The position numbers and the translations under genes are program-made. The notes under the pieces are model-generated. The model was not told where the DNA came from, did no database searches, and saw nothing but the letters and a program-made list of their open reading frames with translations. 64,000 nucleotides of DNA from Pandoraea commovens (lineage in GTDB: Bacteria; Pseudomonadota; Gammaproteobacteria; Burkholderiales; Burkholderiaceae), in the NCBI RefSeq assembly GCF_902459615.1, contig NZ_CABPSA010000001.1:1364001-1428000 (forward strand), in the 5' to 3' direction. Below are positions 51,526-61,592 of the stretch, piece by piece (the stretch's first letter is position 1; each line of letters opens with the position of its first letter).

Positions 51526-52866
51526 TCAACCATTCACCGACGCATCCGACGGCGTATCGACCGGTGCGCGATGCACCACACGCGTCGGCGGGAAATGGAT
51601 GGCGAACGTGCTGCCATGCCCTTCCTCGCTCGTCACGCGCAGATCGGCCTGATGGCGTGTGAGCACGTGCTTGACGATCGCCAGCCCGAGTCCGGTGCCG
51701 CCCGTATCGCGCGAACGGCTGCGGTCGATGCGATAGAAACGCTCGGTCAGGCGAGGAATGTGCTCGGCCGGAATGCCCAGCCCGGAGTCGATCACCGCGA
51801 AGCGAGCGCCGCCGTCGTCCGTCGGACCCCATTCGATGCGGATCTTGCCGCCCTGCGGCGTGTAACGCACGGCATTACTCACGAGGTTGCTGAACGCGCT
51901 ATGCAACTCGCCTTCCGCACCGCGCAGATCGAGCCCCTCGGACCCCGTCACTTCGATCACGTGCTGACCTTGCGACAGGCCTTCGGCGTCGCCGCGCAGG
52001 GAACGCATCTGCATGCCCATGTCGATGCGGTCGTCCGAGGGCGGCTTGCCGCTGCCTTCGAGCTTCGCCAGCGTGAGCAGATCGTTCACGATGTTCTGCA
52101 TGCGACCCGCCTGCTGACGCATGATTTCCACGTAGCGCTGGATCTCGTCCGGGGACAGCGGCAGTTCGCCCACCGTCTCGAGAAAGCCGGAAAGCACCGT
52201 GAGCGGCGTCTTCAGCTCGTGCGAGACGTTGGCCACGAAGTCACGGCGCATCGCGTCGGTGCGCTCAAGATCGGTCACGTCGAGCGAGATGATCAGCTTG
52301 CGATTGTCGCCGTAAGGAAATACCTGCATCGACAGCACGTTGTTGCGCTTCTCGCCCATGTGATGCATGAGCAGCGCTTCATCGTAGCGTTCGGACGACA
52401 GGTAATGCACAAAGGCCGGGGTGCGCAGGAGATGGGTGATCTGTTGACGCAGATCGCGCTTGGCGTCGATGCCGAAGTGCATCTCGGCAATCGCATTGCA
52501 CCACTCGATCTGATTGTGCTCGTCGAGCATGATCACGCCGTTGGGCGATGCCTGGATCGCCTGAATGAAACGCGCGTGCTGTTGTTCCACCTGCTTGACC
52601 TGGTTATGCCAGCGCTTGGCCAGCTTGTGCAGCCGGTAATAGATTTCGCCCCACAACCCGAGAGCGCTCGGCACTTCCCCATAGACCGGGGCGTCGAGCA
52701 AACGCCAAAGGCGCTGGGCGTGATAGACGTTGAAGAAAAGCTGAATCACCAACAGGGCGACTGCGGTGACATAACCCACGCTTGCGCCAAAGAGCCAGCC
52801 GACGGCCACTGAAATGGCCGCTTGCAGGATCAGAAACGCCAGCGCACGGGCCCAGATGATATTCAT
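51526..52866 (-). CDS. phoR: Phosphate-regulon sensor histidine kinase
   Basis: 446-aa kinase. Two N-terminal membrane helices (about 8-45) are followed by a linker, a PAS domain (about 98-200) and a HisKA domain with phospho-acceptor His216 in VSHELKTPL. The ATPase domain carries N-box NLVSNAVRY, G1 DSGLGIP and G2 GGTGLGLAI. It phosphorylates PhoB when phosphate is scarce. The start MNIIWARALAF at 52866 matches PhoR proteins; the longer open frame overlaps phoB and is not used. Confidence 0.96.
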   Translation of the reverse strand: MNIIWARALAFLILQAAISVAVGWLFGASVGYVTAVALLVIQLFFNVYHAQRLWRLLDAPVYGEVPSALGLWGEIYYRLHKLAKRWHNQVKQVEQQHARFIQAIQASPNGVIMLDEHNQIEWCNAIAEMHFGIDAKRDLRQQITHLLRTPAFVHYLSSERYDEALLMHHMGEKRNNVLSMQVFPYGDNRKLIISLDVTDLERTDAMRRDFVANVSHELKTPLTVLSGFLETVGELPLSPDEIQRYVEIMRQQAGRMQNIVNDLLTLAKLEGSGKPPSDDRIDMGMQMRSLRGDAEGLSQGQHVIEVTGSEGLDLRGAEGELHSAFSNLVSNAVRYTPQGGKIRIEWGPTDDGGARFAVIDSGLGIPAEHIPRLTERFYRIDRSRSRDTGGTGLGLAIVKHVLTRHQADLRVTSEEGHGSTFAIHFPPTRVVHRAPVDTPSDASVNG

Positions 52867-52979
52867 AGACGATGCACAGGAATTTTGCCGCGCGTCGCCG
52901 GGAGGACGCGAGCGGCATGGGCACGGCAGCTTTCGACGGGGTCGACCGGCCGTGAGCCTGACCGGATCGCCCCGCCGCG

Positions 52980-53681
52980 TCAGACCGACTTCGTCAGTCG
53001 GTAGCCGCTGCCGCGTACGGTCTCGATCATAGCATCGTGGCCTGCCGGCTTGAGGGCAGCGCGAAGGCGCTTGATATGCACGTCCACCGTACGTTCTTCG
53101 ACGAAAACGTGATCGCCCCACACCTGATCGAGCAACTGCGAGCGGCTGTGCACGCGCTCCGGGTGCGTCATGAAGAAGTGCAGCAGACGGAATTCCGTCG
53201 GCCCGAGGTCCAGCTTGATGTCGCCGCTCGACTGGTGGCTCGTCACGCGATGCGTGGCCGGGTCCAGCTTCAGGCCGTTCACGCTCACCACGTCTTCGGT
53301 CAGCTGCGGCGCACGACGGCGCAGCACAGCCTTGATGCGCGCCATCAGTTCCTTCGGCGAGAACGGCTTGGTGACGTAGTCGTCCGCACCGATCTCGAGC
53401 CCCATCACTTTGTCTTGCTCTTCGCTGCGCGCAGTGAGCATGATGATGGGCACGTGCTTGGTGCGCTCGTTCGCACGCAGCTCACGCGCGAACGTCACGC
53501 CCGACTTGCCAGGCAGCATCCAGTCGAGCAGAACGAGATCCGGCAGGACGTCGCTGATCAACGTGAGCGCCTGCTCAGCGTTGTACGCCCGAATCGGATA
53601 GTGACCCGCGTGTTGCAAGTTAACGGAGATCAGCTCGGAAATCGCCGGCTCGTCTTCCACGATCAGAATGCTGCTAGGCAT
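52980..53681 (-). CDS. phoB: Phosphate-regulon response regulator
   Basis: 233-aa OmpR-family regulator. The receiver domain has Asp9/Asp10 (EDE), phospho-acceptor Asp53 in VLLDWMLPG and Lys in TKPF. The winged-helix output domain ends in VRGSGYRL. It binds Pho boxes such as those at 49311 and 58425. gagaggaa precedes the ATG. Its place after phoU and before phoR is the normal betaproteobacterial order. Confidence 0.97.
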   Translation of the reverse strand: MPSSILIVEDEPAISELISVNLQHAGHYPIRAYNAEQALTLISDVLPDLVLLDWMLPGKSGVTFARELRANERTKHVPIIMLTARSEEQDKVMGLEIGADDYVTKPFSPKELMARIKAVLRRRAPQLTEDVVSVNGLKLDPATHRVTSHQSSGDIKLDLGPTEFRLLHFFMTHPERVHSRSQLLDQVWGDHVFVEERTVDVHIKRLRAALKPAGHDAMIETVRGSGYRLTKSV

Positions 53682-53734
53682 CGGTTCCTCTCAAACCTTC
53701 AGTAATGTCGGGCGGTCTTATTCGCCTCAATCCC

Positions 53735-54442
53735 TTATTCGCCTTGCACTTTGCGCTGCAAGTCTTCGCGCGAAATGTGCCGGACGTCGGTGCCCTTGAC
53801 AATGTAAATGATGAATTCGGCGATGTTCTTCGCGTGATCGCCGATACGCTCGATAGCCTTGGCAATGAACAGGAAGTCCAGACCGGCGGAGATGGTCCGC
53901 GGATCTTCCATCATGTACGTCACCAATTTTCGCACGAAGCCACGGAATTCATTGTCGATGGCCTTGTCGTCACGCACGATCTCGGCGGCGGCCACGATGT
54001 CCAGCCGCGCGAACGCGTCGAGCGTACGGCGCAGCAGTTGCGCCGCCATCTCGCCCGAGAGCTTGATTTCGGCGAAATTCACGCTTTGCGCCGCGCCGTC
54101 TTCCAGCAGGTGACGGGTACGTTTGGCGATCTTCTCGGCCTCGTCGCCAGCGCGTTCAAGGTTGGTGATCGTCTTCGAAATCGACAGCAGCAGACGCAGG
54201 TCACGCGCAGTCGGCTGGCGACGGGCGATGATCTTGCTGCACTCCTCGTCGATCTCGACTTCCAGAGTGTTCAGACGATGCTCGTTCGAGATCACTTCGT
54301 CGACCAGCGTGCGGTCGAACGTGTTCAGGCCCTGCATCGCCGTGACGATCTGGGATTCGACCAGGCCGCCCATTTCGAGGACGCGCGAGCAAACCTGATT
54401 CAGGTCGGTATCGAACTGGCTGGAAAGGTGTTTATCGTTCAT
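53735..54442 (-). CDS. phoU: Phosphate-transport regulator PhoU
   Basis: 235-aa all-helical protein with two PhoU repeats, each with the metal-binding E/DxxxD pattern (about residues 25-90 and 130-200). It links PstSCAB to PhoR and keeps the regulon off in high phosphate. It lies 21 bp after pstB. The start MNDKHLSSQFDTDLNQV is conserved in the group. Confidence 0.96.
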   Translation of the reverse strand: MNDKHLSSQFDTDLNQVCSRVLEMGGLVESQIVTAMQGLNTFDRTLVDEVISNEHRLNTLEVEIDEECSKIIARRQPTARDLRLLLSISKTITNLERAGDEAEKIAKRTRHLLEDGAAQSVNFAEIKLSGEMAAQLLRRTLDAFARLDIVAAAEIVRDDKAIDNEFRGFVRKLVTYMMEDPRTISAGLDFLFIAKAIERIGDHAKNIAEFIIYIVKGTDVRHISREDLQRKVQGE

Positions 54443-54463
54443 GTCGCGGGTTTCCTCGTGGCA

Positions 54464-55246
54464 TCAACCGAAACGGCCGGTGATGTAGTCTTCGGTCTCT
54501 TTGCGGTCCGGCTTGATGAAGATCTTTTCGGTCTCGCCGAATTCGATCAGTTCGCCCAGGTACATATACGCCGTGAAGTCCGAGCAACGTGCGGCCTGCT
54601 GCATGTTGTGGGTCACGATCACGACCGTGTAGTCGTCCTTGAGTTCGGCGATCAGTTCTTCGATGCGGCCCGTGGAAATCGGGTCGAGTGCCGAGCACGG
54701 TTCGTCGAGCAGCAGCACTTCCGGACGAATCGCGATACCGCGTGCGATACAAAGACGCTGCTGCTGACCGCCCGACAGGCCGTAGCCCGACTGTTGCAGC
54801 TTGTCCTTCACTTCGCTCCACAGCGCGGCCTTCGTCAGGGCCCACTCCACGCGATCGTCCATTTCCGAGCGCGAGAGCTTTTCGAACAGGCGCACACCGA
54901 ACGCAATGTTGTCGTAGATCGACATCGGGAACGGCGTCGGCTTCTGGAACACCATGCCGACCTTGGCGCGCAGCAGCGCGATGTCTTGCTTGGCGGTCAG
55001 CAGGTTCTCACCGTCCATGTTGATCTCGCCCTCGGCGCGTTGCTCCGGGTAGAGGGCGTACATCTTGTTGAACGTGCGCAGCAGGGTCGACTTGCCGCAA
55101 CCCGACGGGCCGATGAAGGCCGTCACCTTACGGTCGGGAATGCGCAGGTTAATGTTCTTGAGCGCGTGGTACTTGTCGTAGAAGAAGTTCAGGTTCTTGA
55201 CTTCGATCTTCGAGGGCAGCTTGATTTCTTGAGTCGGGTTCGTCAT
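54464..55246 (-). CDS. pstB: Phosphate ABC transporter ATPase
   Basis: 260-aa ATPase. Walker [10 protein letters not shown], PstB-specific [18 protein letters not shown], signature LSGGQQQR and Walker [13 protein letters not shown] are present. The ATG at 55246 is chosen; an in-frame TTG at 55258 is the longer option. It powers PstCA and is followed by phoU. Confidence 0.97.
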   Translation of the reverse strand: MTNPTQEIKLPSKIEVKNLNFFYDKYHALKNINLRIPDRKVTAFIGPSGCGKSTLLRTFNKMYALYPEQRAEGEINMDGENLLTAKQDIALLRAKVGMVFQKPTPFPMSIYDNIAFGVRLFEKLSRSEMDDRVEWALTKAALWSEVKDKLQQSGYGLSGGQQQRLCIARGIAIRPEVLLLDEPCSALDPISTGRIEELIAELKDDYTVVIVTHNMQQAARCSDFTAYMYLGELIEFGETEKIFIKPDRKETEDYITGRFG

Positions 55247-55317
55247 GGTCTGTCTCAACCGTCAGGTATGCGTTGGTCGTCGCGTTATGGTCGCGTGATG
55301 TCGTTCGAAGTTGCCGA

Positions 55318-56217
55318 TTACTTCTTGGCGAACAACGTACGCGCCAGAATGTTCAGGAACAGCACCCCGAGGGTGATGATGAATACGCCCGCCCAGGCGA
55401 GCGATTGCCATTCGGCAAACGGGCTCATGGCAAATTTGAAGATGGTGACCGGCAGGTTGGCCATCGGCTGGTTCAGGTTCATCGACCAGAATTGGTTCGA
55501 CAGGGCCGTGAACAGCAGCGGTGCTGTCTCACCCGCGATACGCGCCACGGCCAGCAACACGCCCGTCACGATACCGGCGATGGACGCCTTCAGCGTGATC
55601 TTTACGATGATTCGCCACTTCGGCGTGCCCAGTGCGAAGGCCGCTTCACGCAGGTTGTTCGGCACCAGCTTGAGCATGTTCTCCGTGGTACGGATCACGA
55701 TCGGAATTTGCAACAGCGCGAGCGAGATGATGCCTGCCCAGGCCGAGAAGTGGCCCATCTGCGCGACCACCAGTGCGTAGACGAACAGACCGATCACGAT
55801 CGACGGGGCCGACAGCAGAATGTCGTTGATGAAACGCGTAATGCTCGCGAGCCACGACTTCTGACCGTACTCCGCCAGATACACACCGGCCAGAATGCCC
55901 AGCGGCGTGCCGACCAGCGTTGCAACCCCCACCATCACCAGACTGCCTGCGATGGCGTTGGCGAGACCGCCACCGGCCGTGTTCGGCGGGGGCGTCATTT
56001 CGGTGAACAGCGACAGCGACAGGCCGCCGATGCCCAGCGAAAGCGTGGTGTAGAGGATCCACAGCAGCCAGATCAGACCGAAGGCCATGGCCGCAAGCGA
56101 CATGGCGATCGCGAACATGTTCTTGCGGCGGCGATAGGCTTGCAGACGCACGCGGGTGAAGGCGTCGGTGGGCTTCACGGCGGGCGTTTCCAATTCGAGC
56201 GCTTGTTGGGTCATCAT
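55318..56217 (-). CDS. pstA: Phosphate ABC transporter permease PstA
   Basis: 299-aa permease with about six membrane helices and the loop [26 protein letters not shown] that contacts PstB. Its ATG overlaps the pstC TAA by one base, which shows coupling. Length and order are standard. Confidence 0.97.
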   Translation of the reverse strand: MMTQQALELETPAVKPTDAFTRVRLQAYRRRKNMFAIAMSLAAMAFGLIWLLWILYTTLSLGIGGLSLSLFTEMTPPPNTAGGGLANAIAGSLVMVGVATLVGTPLGILAGVYLAEYGQKSWLASITRFINDILLSAPSIVIGLFVYALVVAQMGHFSAWAGIISLALLQIPIVIRTTENMLKLVPNNLREAAFALGTPKWRIIVKITLKASIAGIVTGVLLAVARIAGETAPLLFTALSNQFWSMNLNQPMANLPVTIFKFAMSPFAEWQSLAWAGVFIITLGVLFLNILARTLFAKK

Positions 56218-57191
56218 TATTTACCTTCGCTTTTCTCGAGGCGCAGCAACATCAGTTTGGACAGCGCCAGCACCACAAAGGTGATGAAGAACAGGATCAG
56301 GCCGAGTTCCATCAGTGCAGCCGTATGCAGCCCCGGACCCGCTTCGGCGAACTCGTTGGCGAGTGCCGAAGTAATGCTGTTACCCGGCGAGAACAGCGAA
56401 ATGTTGTCGAGCAGGTTCGTGTTACCGATCACGAACGTGACCGCCATCGTCTCGCCAAGCGCGCGGCCAAGACCCAGCATCACGCCACCGATCACACCCG
56501 TCTTCGTGAAGGGCAGCACCACGCGCCACATCACTTCCCAGGTCGTGCAACCGATGCCGTAAGCCGACTCCTTGAGCAGCACGGGCGTGACTTCGAACAC
56601 GTCGCGCATGACAGAGGCGATGTACGGAATGATCATGATCGCGAGGATCACGCCGGCGGGCAGAATACCGATACCGAGCGGCGGGCCCTGAAACAGTGCG
56701 CCGATGATCGGCACACCGCCGAGCAGCGCGCCCAGCGGCTTCTGGAAGTACTGGCTGAAGATCGGGGCGAAGACCAGCAGGCCCCACATCCCGTAGACGA
56801 TACTCGGGATCGCAGCCAGCAGCTCGATGGCGGTGCCCAGCGGGCGACGCAGCCACACGGGCGAGAGTTCAGTCAAAAACAGGGCGATGCCGAAGCTGAC
56901 CGGCACCGCGATAATCAGGGCGATGACCGACGTGATGATCGTGCCGTAGATGGGCACGAGCGCGCCGAATTGTTCTGCGGGAGGATCCCATTCCTTCGTC
57001 CACAGAAAGGCGAAGCCAAACTTCTCGATCGACGGCAGTGCGCTGACGATCAGCGACACGATAATGCCACCGAGCAGGAGCAGCGTAATGACGGCGGCGG
57101 CGCGGGTGAGCAGCGCGAAGAGAAAATCGCCCAGGGAAGACGGAGCGCGCTGCGCGCCCGATGATGCGAGGGGGCTGGTGGCTTCTGCCAT
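56217..57191 (-). CDS. pstC: Phosphate ABC transporter permease PstC
   Basis: 324-aa permease paired with PstA. About six helices; the loop [28 protein letters not shown] is the ATPase contact. It follows pstS by 139 bp and overlaps pstA by one base. Confidence 0.97.
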   Translation of the reverse strand: MAEATSPLASSGAQRAPSSLGDFLFALLTRAAAVITLLLLGGIIVSLIVSALPSIEKFGFAFLWTKEWDPPAEQFGALVPIYGTIITSVIALIIAVPVSFGIALFLTELSPVWLRRPLGTAIELLAAIPSIVYGMWGLLVFAPIFSQYFQKPLGALLGGVPIIGALFQGPPLGIGILPAGVILAIMIIPYIASVMRDVFEVTPVLLKESAYGIGCTTWEVMWRVVLPFTKTGVIGGVMLGLGRALGETMAVTFVIGNTNLLDNISLFSPGNSITSALANEFAEAGPGLHTAALMELGLILFFITFVVLALSKLMLLRLEKSEGK

Positions 57192-57330
57192 GATGTCGTC
57201 TCAGCGTGAGCGCGCCGCCAGCCGTTGCCAGATATCGATTCGGGCTTCGGAACAGGCGGCGCGGATATTGCCGGTTTCGAGGTGCCGGGCAACGCTACGT
57301 TGCATCGCCCGGTGCCTCATGCAAAGCGTT

Positions 57331-58365
57331 TTAGACGCCAGCCTTGGAGGCCGACTCGGCAACCTTCGCCTTCCAGCCAGCACGGATTTGCTTCAGGACG
57401 TCTTCCGGCAGCGAGATGTAGTCGAGTTCCTGAGCCGTCTGGGCGCCGTTCTTGAACGACCAGTCGAAGAACTTCAGCACGTCGGCGCTTTGCGCTTCCT
57501 TGCCAGCGTCAGCCTTCTGGTGAACCAGCACGAACGTGGCAGCCACGATCGGCCACGAATCCGCACCCTTTTCGTTCGTCAGGATCTGGTAGAACGTCTT
57601 CGACCATTCAGCCTTGCCAGCGGCAGCGGCGAACGTCTTGGCGGTCGGCTCAACGGTCTTGCCGTCGGCGTTCGTCAGGGCCGTGTACGTCAGCTTGTTC
57701 TGCTTGGCGTAGGCCGATTCCACGTAGCCGATCGCGCCCGGCAGACGTTGCACGAAGGCGGCCACGCCATCGTTGCCCTTGCCGCCCGTACCCGTCGGCC
57801 AGTTGACCGTGGTGCCTTCGCCGACCTTGCTCTTCCACTCGGCGTTGACCTTCGACAGGTAGTTCGTGAACACGAAGCTGGTGCCCGAACCGTCGGCGCG
57901 GCGAACCACGGCGATGTCGGTATCCGGCAGCTTGGCCTTCGGGTTCAGCTTGGCGATGGCCGGATCGTTCCACTTCTTGATCTTGCCCAGGTAGATGTCG
58001 CCCAGCACTTCGCCCGACAGGACGAGTTCGCCAGCCTTCACGCCCGGAACGTTGATCACCGGCACGATGCCGCCGACAACCGTCGGGAACTGGAACAGGC
58101 CTTGCTTGGCGAGTTCTTCATCGGTCAGCGGGGCGTCCGAACCGGCGAAATCGACGGTCTTGGCCTGGATCTGCTTGATGCCGCCCGACGAACCGATGCC
58201 CTGGTAGTTGACCTTGTTCTGGGTCGACTTCTGATAGGCGTCAGCCCACTTGGTGTAGATCGGTGCGGCAAACGTGCTGCCTGCGCCCGTAATCTCGCCC
58301 GCAATCGCGCCAGCGGCGAACAGAACGCCAGCCAGGCCGGCAATCGCAGTCTTCATCAGCTTCAT
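57331..58365 (-). CDS. pstS: Periplasmic phosphate-binding protein
   Basis: 344-aa high-affinity phosphate-binding protein. The signal peptide [22 protein letters not shown] is followed by [22 protein letters not shown], and the anion loop [11 protein letters not shown] and [15 protein letters not shown] motif are present. It is the first and most expressed gene of the pst operon, with a Pho box about 60 bp upstream. Confidence 0.97.
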   Translation of the reverse strand: MKLMKTAIAGLAGVLFAAGAIAGEITGAGSTFAAPIYTKWADAYQKSTQNKVNYQGIGSSGGIKQIQAKTVDFAGSDAPLTDEELAKQGLFQFPTVVGGIVPVINVPGVKAGELVLSGEVLGDIYLGKIKKWNDPAIAKLNPKAKLPDTDIAVVRRADGSGTSFVFTNYLSKVNAEWKSKVGEGTTVNWPTGTGGKGNDGVAAFVQRLPGAIGYVESAYAKQNKLTYTALTNADGKTVEPTAKTFAAAAGKAEWSKTFYQILTNEKGADSWPIVAATFVLVHQKADAGKEAQSADVLKFFDWSFKNGAQTAQELDYISLPEDVLKQIRAGWKAKVAESASKAGV

Positions 58366-58829
58366 GGATCTCTCCGAGTTGGTGTGGTACAGCGTGTGGA
58401 TGGCTCGAAGAATAGATTCCGAATGTGACAGTAATGTGTCATTTTCGAAAGCTCACAATACCAATGTCACGGAGTCGTCCCGGAATCGTCACATTGCATG
58501 CGGATTCCGGCGTTCATGACAATTTTGCGAAGATCGTTGATTGGCGCGGGTTTCGGAGGATTCCCAGTGAAAATCAGGCAGTCGGAAACCCTTATTTTCA
58601 GCCTATGTCAGCGCCGTGACAGTGACGGATCGGTGTCGGAAATGGTCTGACGAATCTCAGGCAGTTGTCACAAATGTGAACGTCGACCGCTCAGATTGCC
58701 ATGATGGTAGGGAGCCTGCGGAGGAAACCCAAGGAGGTGCGCAGTGCGTTCGCGCGGGGAGGCTTCAGGAAGGCAGGCGACGCCGCTGAGGGCGTCGCCT
58801 GAGGGCAATTACTGCACTTATTACGGCAA
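58366..58829. other. Control region of the pst operon
   Basis: About 460 bp without a gene. It carries the Pho box at 58425-58442 and several other tgtcac/gtgaca words (near 58465, 58617 and 58665) that may be half-sites. A caggcgacgcc/ggcgtcgcctg hairpin at 58774-58801 lies just past the glmM stop on the minus strand and may end that transcript; it has no T-run. Confidence 0.5.
58425..58442 (-). promoter_or_regulatory. Pho box of pstS
   Basis: On the minus strand ATGACACATTACTGTCAC matches 13 of 18 consensus positions, 60 bp upstream of the pstS start. Confidence 0.65.
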
Positions 58830-60173
58830 TTACGCGGCCGTTTTGACGACGTTCGCCAGTTGCTGAGCGAAGGCCGACGCCTGCGACTCGTCGCGCGCTT
58901 CGACCATCACGCGCAACACCGGCTCGGTGCCCGAGGCGCGGATAAGCACTCGCCCCGCATCGCCCAGCGTTGCCTCGATGGCCTCGCGCTCGGCGCTCAG
59001 ACGGGTATCGGCCTGCCAGTCGTAACCGGCCGGCGTACGCACGTTGATCATATGTTGCGGGAACAGACGCACACCTTCGAGCAACTTGGCCAGCGGCTTG
59101 TTGTCCGCGCGGCGAATCGCGGCCAGCACCTGAAGTGCCGAGACGATGCCGTCGCCCGTGGTGTGCTTGTCGAGACACAGAATGTGTCCCGAGCCCTCTG
59201 CGCCGATCTGCCAGCCGTGCTTGTACAACTGCTCCAGCACGTAGCGGTCACCCACCTTTGCACGCACGAACGGCACACCCAAGCCCTTGAGCGCCACTTC
59301 GACCGCCATATTGGTCATGAGCGTGCCGACCGCACCGGCCACGCCACCGTTCTCCAGCCGGTCCTTGACGAGCAGATACAGCAGTTCGTCGCCGTTAAAA
59401 AGACGCCCTGCGCTGTCGACGATCTGAAGGCGATCGGCGTCACCGTCGAGCGCCACACCCAGATCGGCGTGGTTGGCGCGCACGGCGCGCATGAGTGCAT
59501 CCGGCGCGGTCGCACCGCAGTCTTCGTTGATGTTGAAGCCATTCGGCTGATTGCCGATGGCAATGACCTCGGCGCCCAGTTCGTGGAACACGTGCGGGGC
59601 GATGTGATACGCCGCGCCATTGGCGCAGTCGACCACGATCTTCATGCCGCGCAGGTCGAAGTCGTTCGGGAAGGTGCTCTTGCAGAACTCGATGTAGCGG
59701 CCTGCGGCGTCATCCAGACGGCGCGCCTTGCCGAGCTGCTCGGAGCGCACGCAGGTCATCGGATTATCGAGTTCGGCTTCGATGGCCAGTTCGGTCTGAT
59801 CCGGCAGCTTGTTGCCGTCTGCGGAGAAGAACTTGATGCCGTTATCGTGATACGGGTTGTGCGATGCGCTGATCACCACGCCCGCGGCCAGACGCAGCGC
59901 ACGCGTGAGATAAGCGACGGCGGGCGTGGGCATCGGCCCGGCCAGCATGGTATCGACGCCTGCGGCGGCAAAACCGGCTTCGAGCGCCGCTTCGAGCATG
60001 TAGCCCGAGACACGCGTGTCCTTGCCGATCAATACCGTGGGGCGGCCTGTGGACTGATTACCCGCGAGCACGCGTCCGGCGGCGTAGCCCAAGCGCAGTA
60101 CGAACTCCGGCGTAATCGGGCTCTCACCTACCGTGCCGCGAATCCCATCGGTCCCAAAATAGCGTCGTTTCAT
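58830..60173 (-). CDS. glmM: Phosphoglucosamine mutase
   Basis: 447-aa enzyme converting glucosamine-6-phosphate to the 1-phosphate for peptidoglycan and LPS. The active-site SASHNP loop (102-107), metal loop LDGDADRLQ and substrate motif [12 protein letters not shown] are all present. It begins [13 protein letters not shown], the standard start. It follows folP by 113 bp in the common ftsH-folP-glmM arrangement. Confidence 0.97.
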   Translation of the reverse strand: MKRRYFGTDGIRGTVGESPITPEFVLRLGYAAGRVLAGNQSTGRPTVLIGKDTRVSGYMLEAALEAGFAAAGVDTMLAGPMPTPAVAYLTRALRLAAGVVISASHNPYHDNGIKFFSADGNKLPDQTELAIEAELDNPMTCVRSEQLGKARRLDDAAGRYIEFCKSTFPNDFDLRGMKIVVDCANGAAYHIAPHVFHELGAEVIAIGNQPNGFNINEDCGATAPDALMRAVRANHADLGVALDGDADRLQIVDSAGRLFNGDELLYLLVKDRLENGGVAGAVGTLMTNMAVEVALKGLGVPFVRAKVGDRYVLEQLYKHGWQIGAEGSGHILCLDKHTTGDGIVSALQVLAAIRRADNKPLAKLLEGVRLFPQHMINVRTPAGYDWQADTRLSAEREAIEATLGDAGRVLIRASGTEPVLRVMVEARDESQASAFAQQLANVVKTAA

Positions 60174-60286
60174 CGTTGCATCGTTCCCAGTTGACGCGTC
60201 GCGCCGGTTGACTCTTCAGGCGTGCGCGTCATTCGTTATTTGTAGCGGCTTTTTTGCTGCGTATGTCGCGTATGCGGTTTGCACAC

Positions 60287-61249
60287 TTACTCGGCATCGC
60301 GCACGGCTTGCCAGACCTTGAGCGCATCGACCGTCTCGGCGACGTCGTGCACGCGCACGATCGCAGCGCCCCGTTGCGCTGCGCAGATCGCCGCCGCAAC
60401 GCTCGCCACGCGGCGCTCCTGCGGTGTCTGACGTCCGGTGATTTCACCCAGCATCCGCTTGCGCGACATACCGACGAGTAAGGGCAAACCGTCACGCGAC
60501 AGCACGCGCAAATGTTTGAGCAAGGCGAGATTATGGGCGAGATTCTTGCCAAAACCGAATCCCGGGTCCAGATAGAGACGCGTCGGCGCAACACCGGCGG
60601 CAAGCATCGCATCGACACGGCCATCGAGGAAGGCCGCGACCTCGGTCACCACGTCCGTATAGATCGGGGCATCCTGCATCGTCTTCGGGTCGTGCAGCAT
60701 GTGCATGACGCACAGGGCGGCCTCGCTGTCGCGCACGGCCTCGAGCGCGCCCGGCTGCTGGAAGCCCCAGATATCGTTGATCATGTCCGCCCCAGCGGCC
60801 AGGACTGCGCGCATCACGCCGGGCTTGTAGGTGTCGATGGACAGCGGCACGCCGCAATCGCGCAACGCTTCGACGATAGGCACGACGCGTTCGAGCTCCG
60901 CGTCTTCCGGCAACGCCTCTGCGCCCGGACGAGTGGATTCGCCACCGATGTCGAGAATGTCGACGCCATCGGCAATCAGCTGCTCCGCGTGGCGCAGTGC
61001 TGCGTCGCGCGCCACGAACTTGCCGCCGTCGGAGAACGAGTCGGGCGTCACGTTCAGGATGCCCATGACGTGAACGCGGCGCGCGTCGAGCCGGAAGCGC
61101 GGCCCCAGCGCCAGCGTGTCGGGTTTGACGGGCACCTCGGACGCGCTCGCCGGAAGGACGATGTCGTCGGTGACGCTTTGTGCGTCAGGAACGCCCGTGT
61201 GCGCTGCCTGCGCGGACGAAGAAAGGGATTGCGACTGCTCGGTGGACAT
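60287..61249 (-). CDS. folP: Dihydropteroate synthase
   Basis: 320-aa folate enzyme and sulfonamide target. Motifs are VMGILNVTPDSFSDGGKF, DIGGESTRPGAE, IDTYKPGVMRAVLAAGADMINDIWGF and DPGFGFGKN. A hydrophilic N-terminal extension of about 50 residues (SQSLSSSAQAAHTGVPDAQS) precedes the catalytic barrel and is longer than in E. coli. A terminator separates it from ftsH, so it probably has its own promoter in the 340-bp gap. Confidence 0.96.
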   Translation of the reverse strand: MSTEQSQSLSSSAQAAHTGVPDAQSVTDDIVLPASASEVPVKPDTLALGPRFRLDARRVHVMGILNVTPDSFSDGGKFVARDAALRHAEQLIADGVDILDIGGESTRPGAEALPEDAELERVVPIVEALRDCGVPLSIDTYKPGVMRAVLAAGADMINDIWGFQQPGALEAVRDSEAALCVMHMLHDPKTMQDAPIYTDVVTEVAAFLDGRVDAMLAAGVAPTRLYLDPGFGFGKNLAHNLALLKHLRVLSRDGLPLLVGMSRKRMLGEITGRQTPQERRVASVAAAICAAQRGAAIVRVHDVAETVDALKVWQAVRDAE

Positions 61250-61592
61250 TCGGAAGCTCGTAGCTCAATAAAACCCATATCGCGGCCCGTACGACTGAAG
61301 TGCGGGTCGGGCCGACGCGCCCGGTGTACCGGACGCCCCATATGGCCGTAATGTTACCGGATTCAACTGTCACATCGACGACGGAAACACTCGGTAACAA
61401 CGAAATCCACGTTCGTGAAACGCCCGAGAAATGCTGGCTAAGGCGTTGCTCTTCGCCCGATATTCCGGCCTTTGCTCGCGCCGAGCGCCCAAAACGTCGC
61501 CCGACGTCTTCGGCTTTCGCGTCGGAAATGCAAAAAGGCCGGCGAAGTGCCGGCCTTTCTGGGAGACAGTCTTTCGACTGCCAGGGCGTCCG
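61250..61592. other. Gap between ftsH and folP
   Basis: About 340 bp with no gene. The ftsH terminator lies at 61534-61558. The remainder must hold the folP-glmM promoter. I could not fix it. Confidence 0.45.
61534..61558 (-). terminator. ftsH terminator
   Basis: aaaggccggc-gaagt-gccggccttt, with a T-run on the minus strand, 34 bp past the ftsH stop. Confidence 0.88.

Noticed and set aside
53705-55780. A 691-codon open frame antisense to phoU, pstB and pstA
   Set aside because: It spans three well-supported genes and shows no domain of its own.
58366-58829. Phosphate riboswitch or structured leader for pstS
   Set aside because: Only scattered Pho-box-like words and one hairpin at the glmM end are visible; no conserved RNA architecture could be supported.
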